NCBI GenBank assembly: GCA_030631915.1
Contig: DAOVKF010000100.1
Coordinates: 1 to 5,498 of the forward strand
Source of the DNA: Candidatus Omnitrophota bacterium
Lineage (GTDB): Bacteria; Omnitrophota; Gorgyraeia; Tantalellales; Tantalellaceae
Reading direction: 5' to 3'
DNA: 5,498 bases
Positions within the stretch are counted from its first letter, which is position 1, and every line of letters begins with the position of its first letter. Positions 5,397 through 5,498 of this stretch are shown piece by piece. The position numbers were made by a program, and so were the translations under genes. Below the pieces are notes generated by a model. It made no database searches. It had not been told where the DNA came from and saw only the letters and a list, made by a program, of their open reading frames with translations.

Positions 5397-5498
5397 CCAG
5401 AATAATAATCGCGACACATAACGAAAAAAAACGGAAAGAACTGAAGAAGCTCTTAAAGGGGTTTAAAGGGATAAAGGTCATGAGCCTGGAGGACATAA
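5393..5498 (+). CDS. rdgB: RdgB/HAM1 XTP/dITP diphosphatase, 5' part only
   Basis: Hydrolyses non-canonical purine nucleoside triphosphates (dITP, ITP, XTP) to monophosphate and pyrophosphate, keeping them out of DNA and RNA. Only 35 residues are in the window; the frame is open to the right edge. They show the family's opening strand and nucleotide-binding signature: IIIATHNEKKRKELKKLL, with Thr8, Asn10, Lys13 and Glu16 in the standard T-x-N-x-x-K-x-x-E spacing, then IKVMSLEDI, which matches the usual second strand. The ATG overlaps the rph stop (ATGA), and AAAGGGG at 5379-5385 is a suitable ribosome site inside the end of rph. The rph-rdgB order is widespread, which supports the call. The catalytic acidic residues further along cannot be checked. 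Confidence 0.9.
   Translation, partial: MTRIIIATHNEKKRKELKKLLKGFKGIKVMSLEDI

Overview
The window looks like chromosomal DNA from an uncultured, probably anaerobic, Gram-negative-type bacterium of medium GC. The evidence is a two-subunit oxygen-sensitive [4Fe-4S] fumarase, many cysteines across the housekeeping proteins, signal peptides with an export-type cleavage site, and a PAS/LuxR-type regulator of a kind common in Desulfobacterota and Omnitrophota. Frequent AGG/AGA and ATA codons also fit Omnitrophota, but the phylum is an inference and cannot be settled from this window. No mobile element, CRISPR array, tRNA or rRNA was seen.

Left part (1-2340): the 3' end of a PAS-coiled-coil-LuxR regulator is followed by two consecutive genes for secreted proteins of about 210 residues. 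The two are clear paralogs, about 61 % identical without gaps over 179 residues. Each has its own promoter-like sequence, and the upstream regions look unrelated. A perfect 8-3-8 palindrome lies just after the regulator gene, about 67 bases upstream of the predicted start of transcription of the first paralog. That is a plausible activator site for the LuxR-type protein. The paralogs look like single-domain beta-sandwich proteins resembling carbohydrate-binding modules, but their function is unknown. The pair is closed by a strong stem-loop terminator at 2280-2334.

Right part (2352-5498): a tight rightward operon starts from an almost consensus sigma-70 promoter (TTGTCT, 17 bases, TATAAT). 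It runs murI (glutamate racemase), fumarase alpha, fumarase beta, rph (RNase PH) and the start of rdgB (XTP/dITP diphosphatase), which is cut by the window edge. murI/fumarase alpha and rph/rdgB overlap by ATGA, so translational coupling is likely. The operon joins cell-wall precursor supply (D-glutamate), a C4-dicarboxylate step (fumarate/malate), tRNA 3'-end processing and nucleotide-pool sanitation. The murI promoter is placed so that transcription should begin at or next to the first ATG, which suggests a leaderless murI message and argues against an upstream TTG start.

Most of the window is ordinary. The least explained part is the regulator plus the duplicated secreted proteins with separate promoters. 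I see no convincing new defence, mobile or RNA system.
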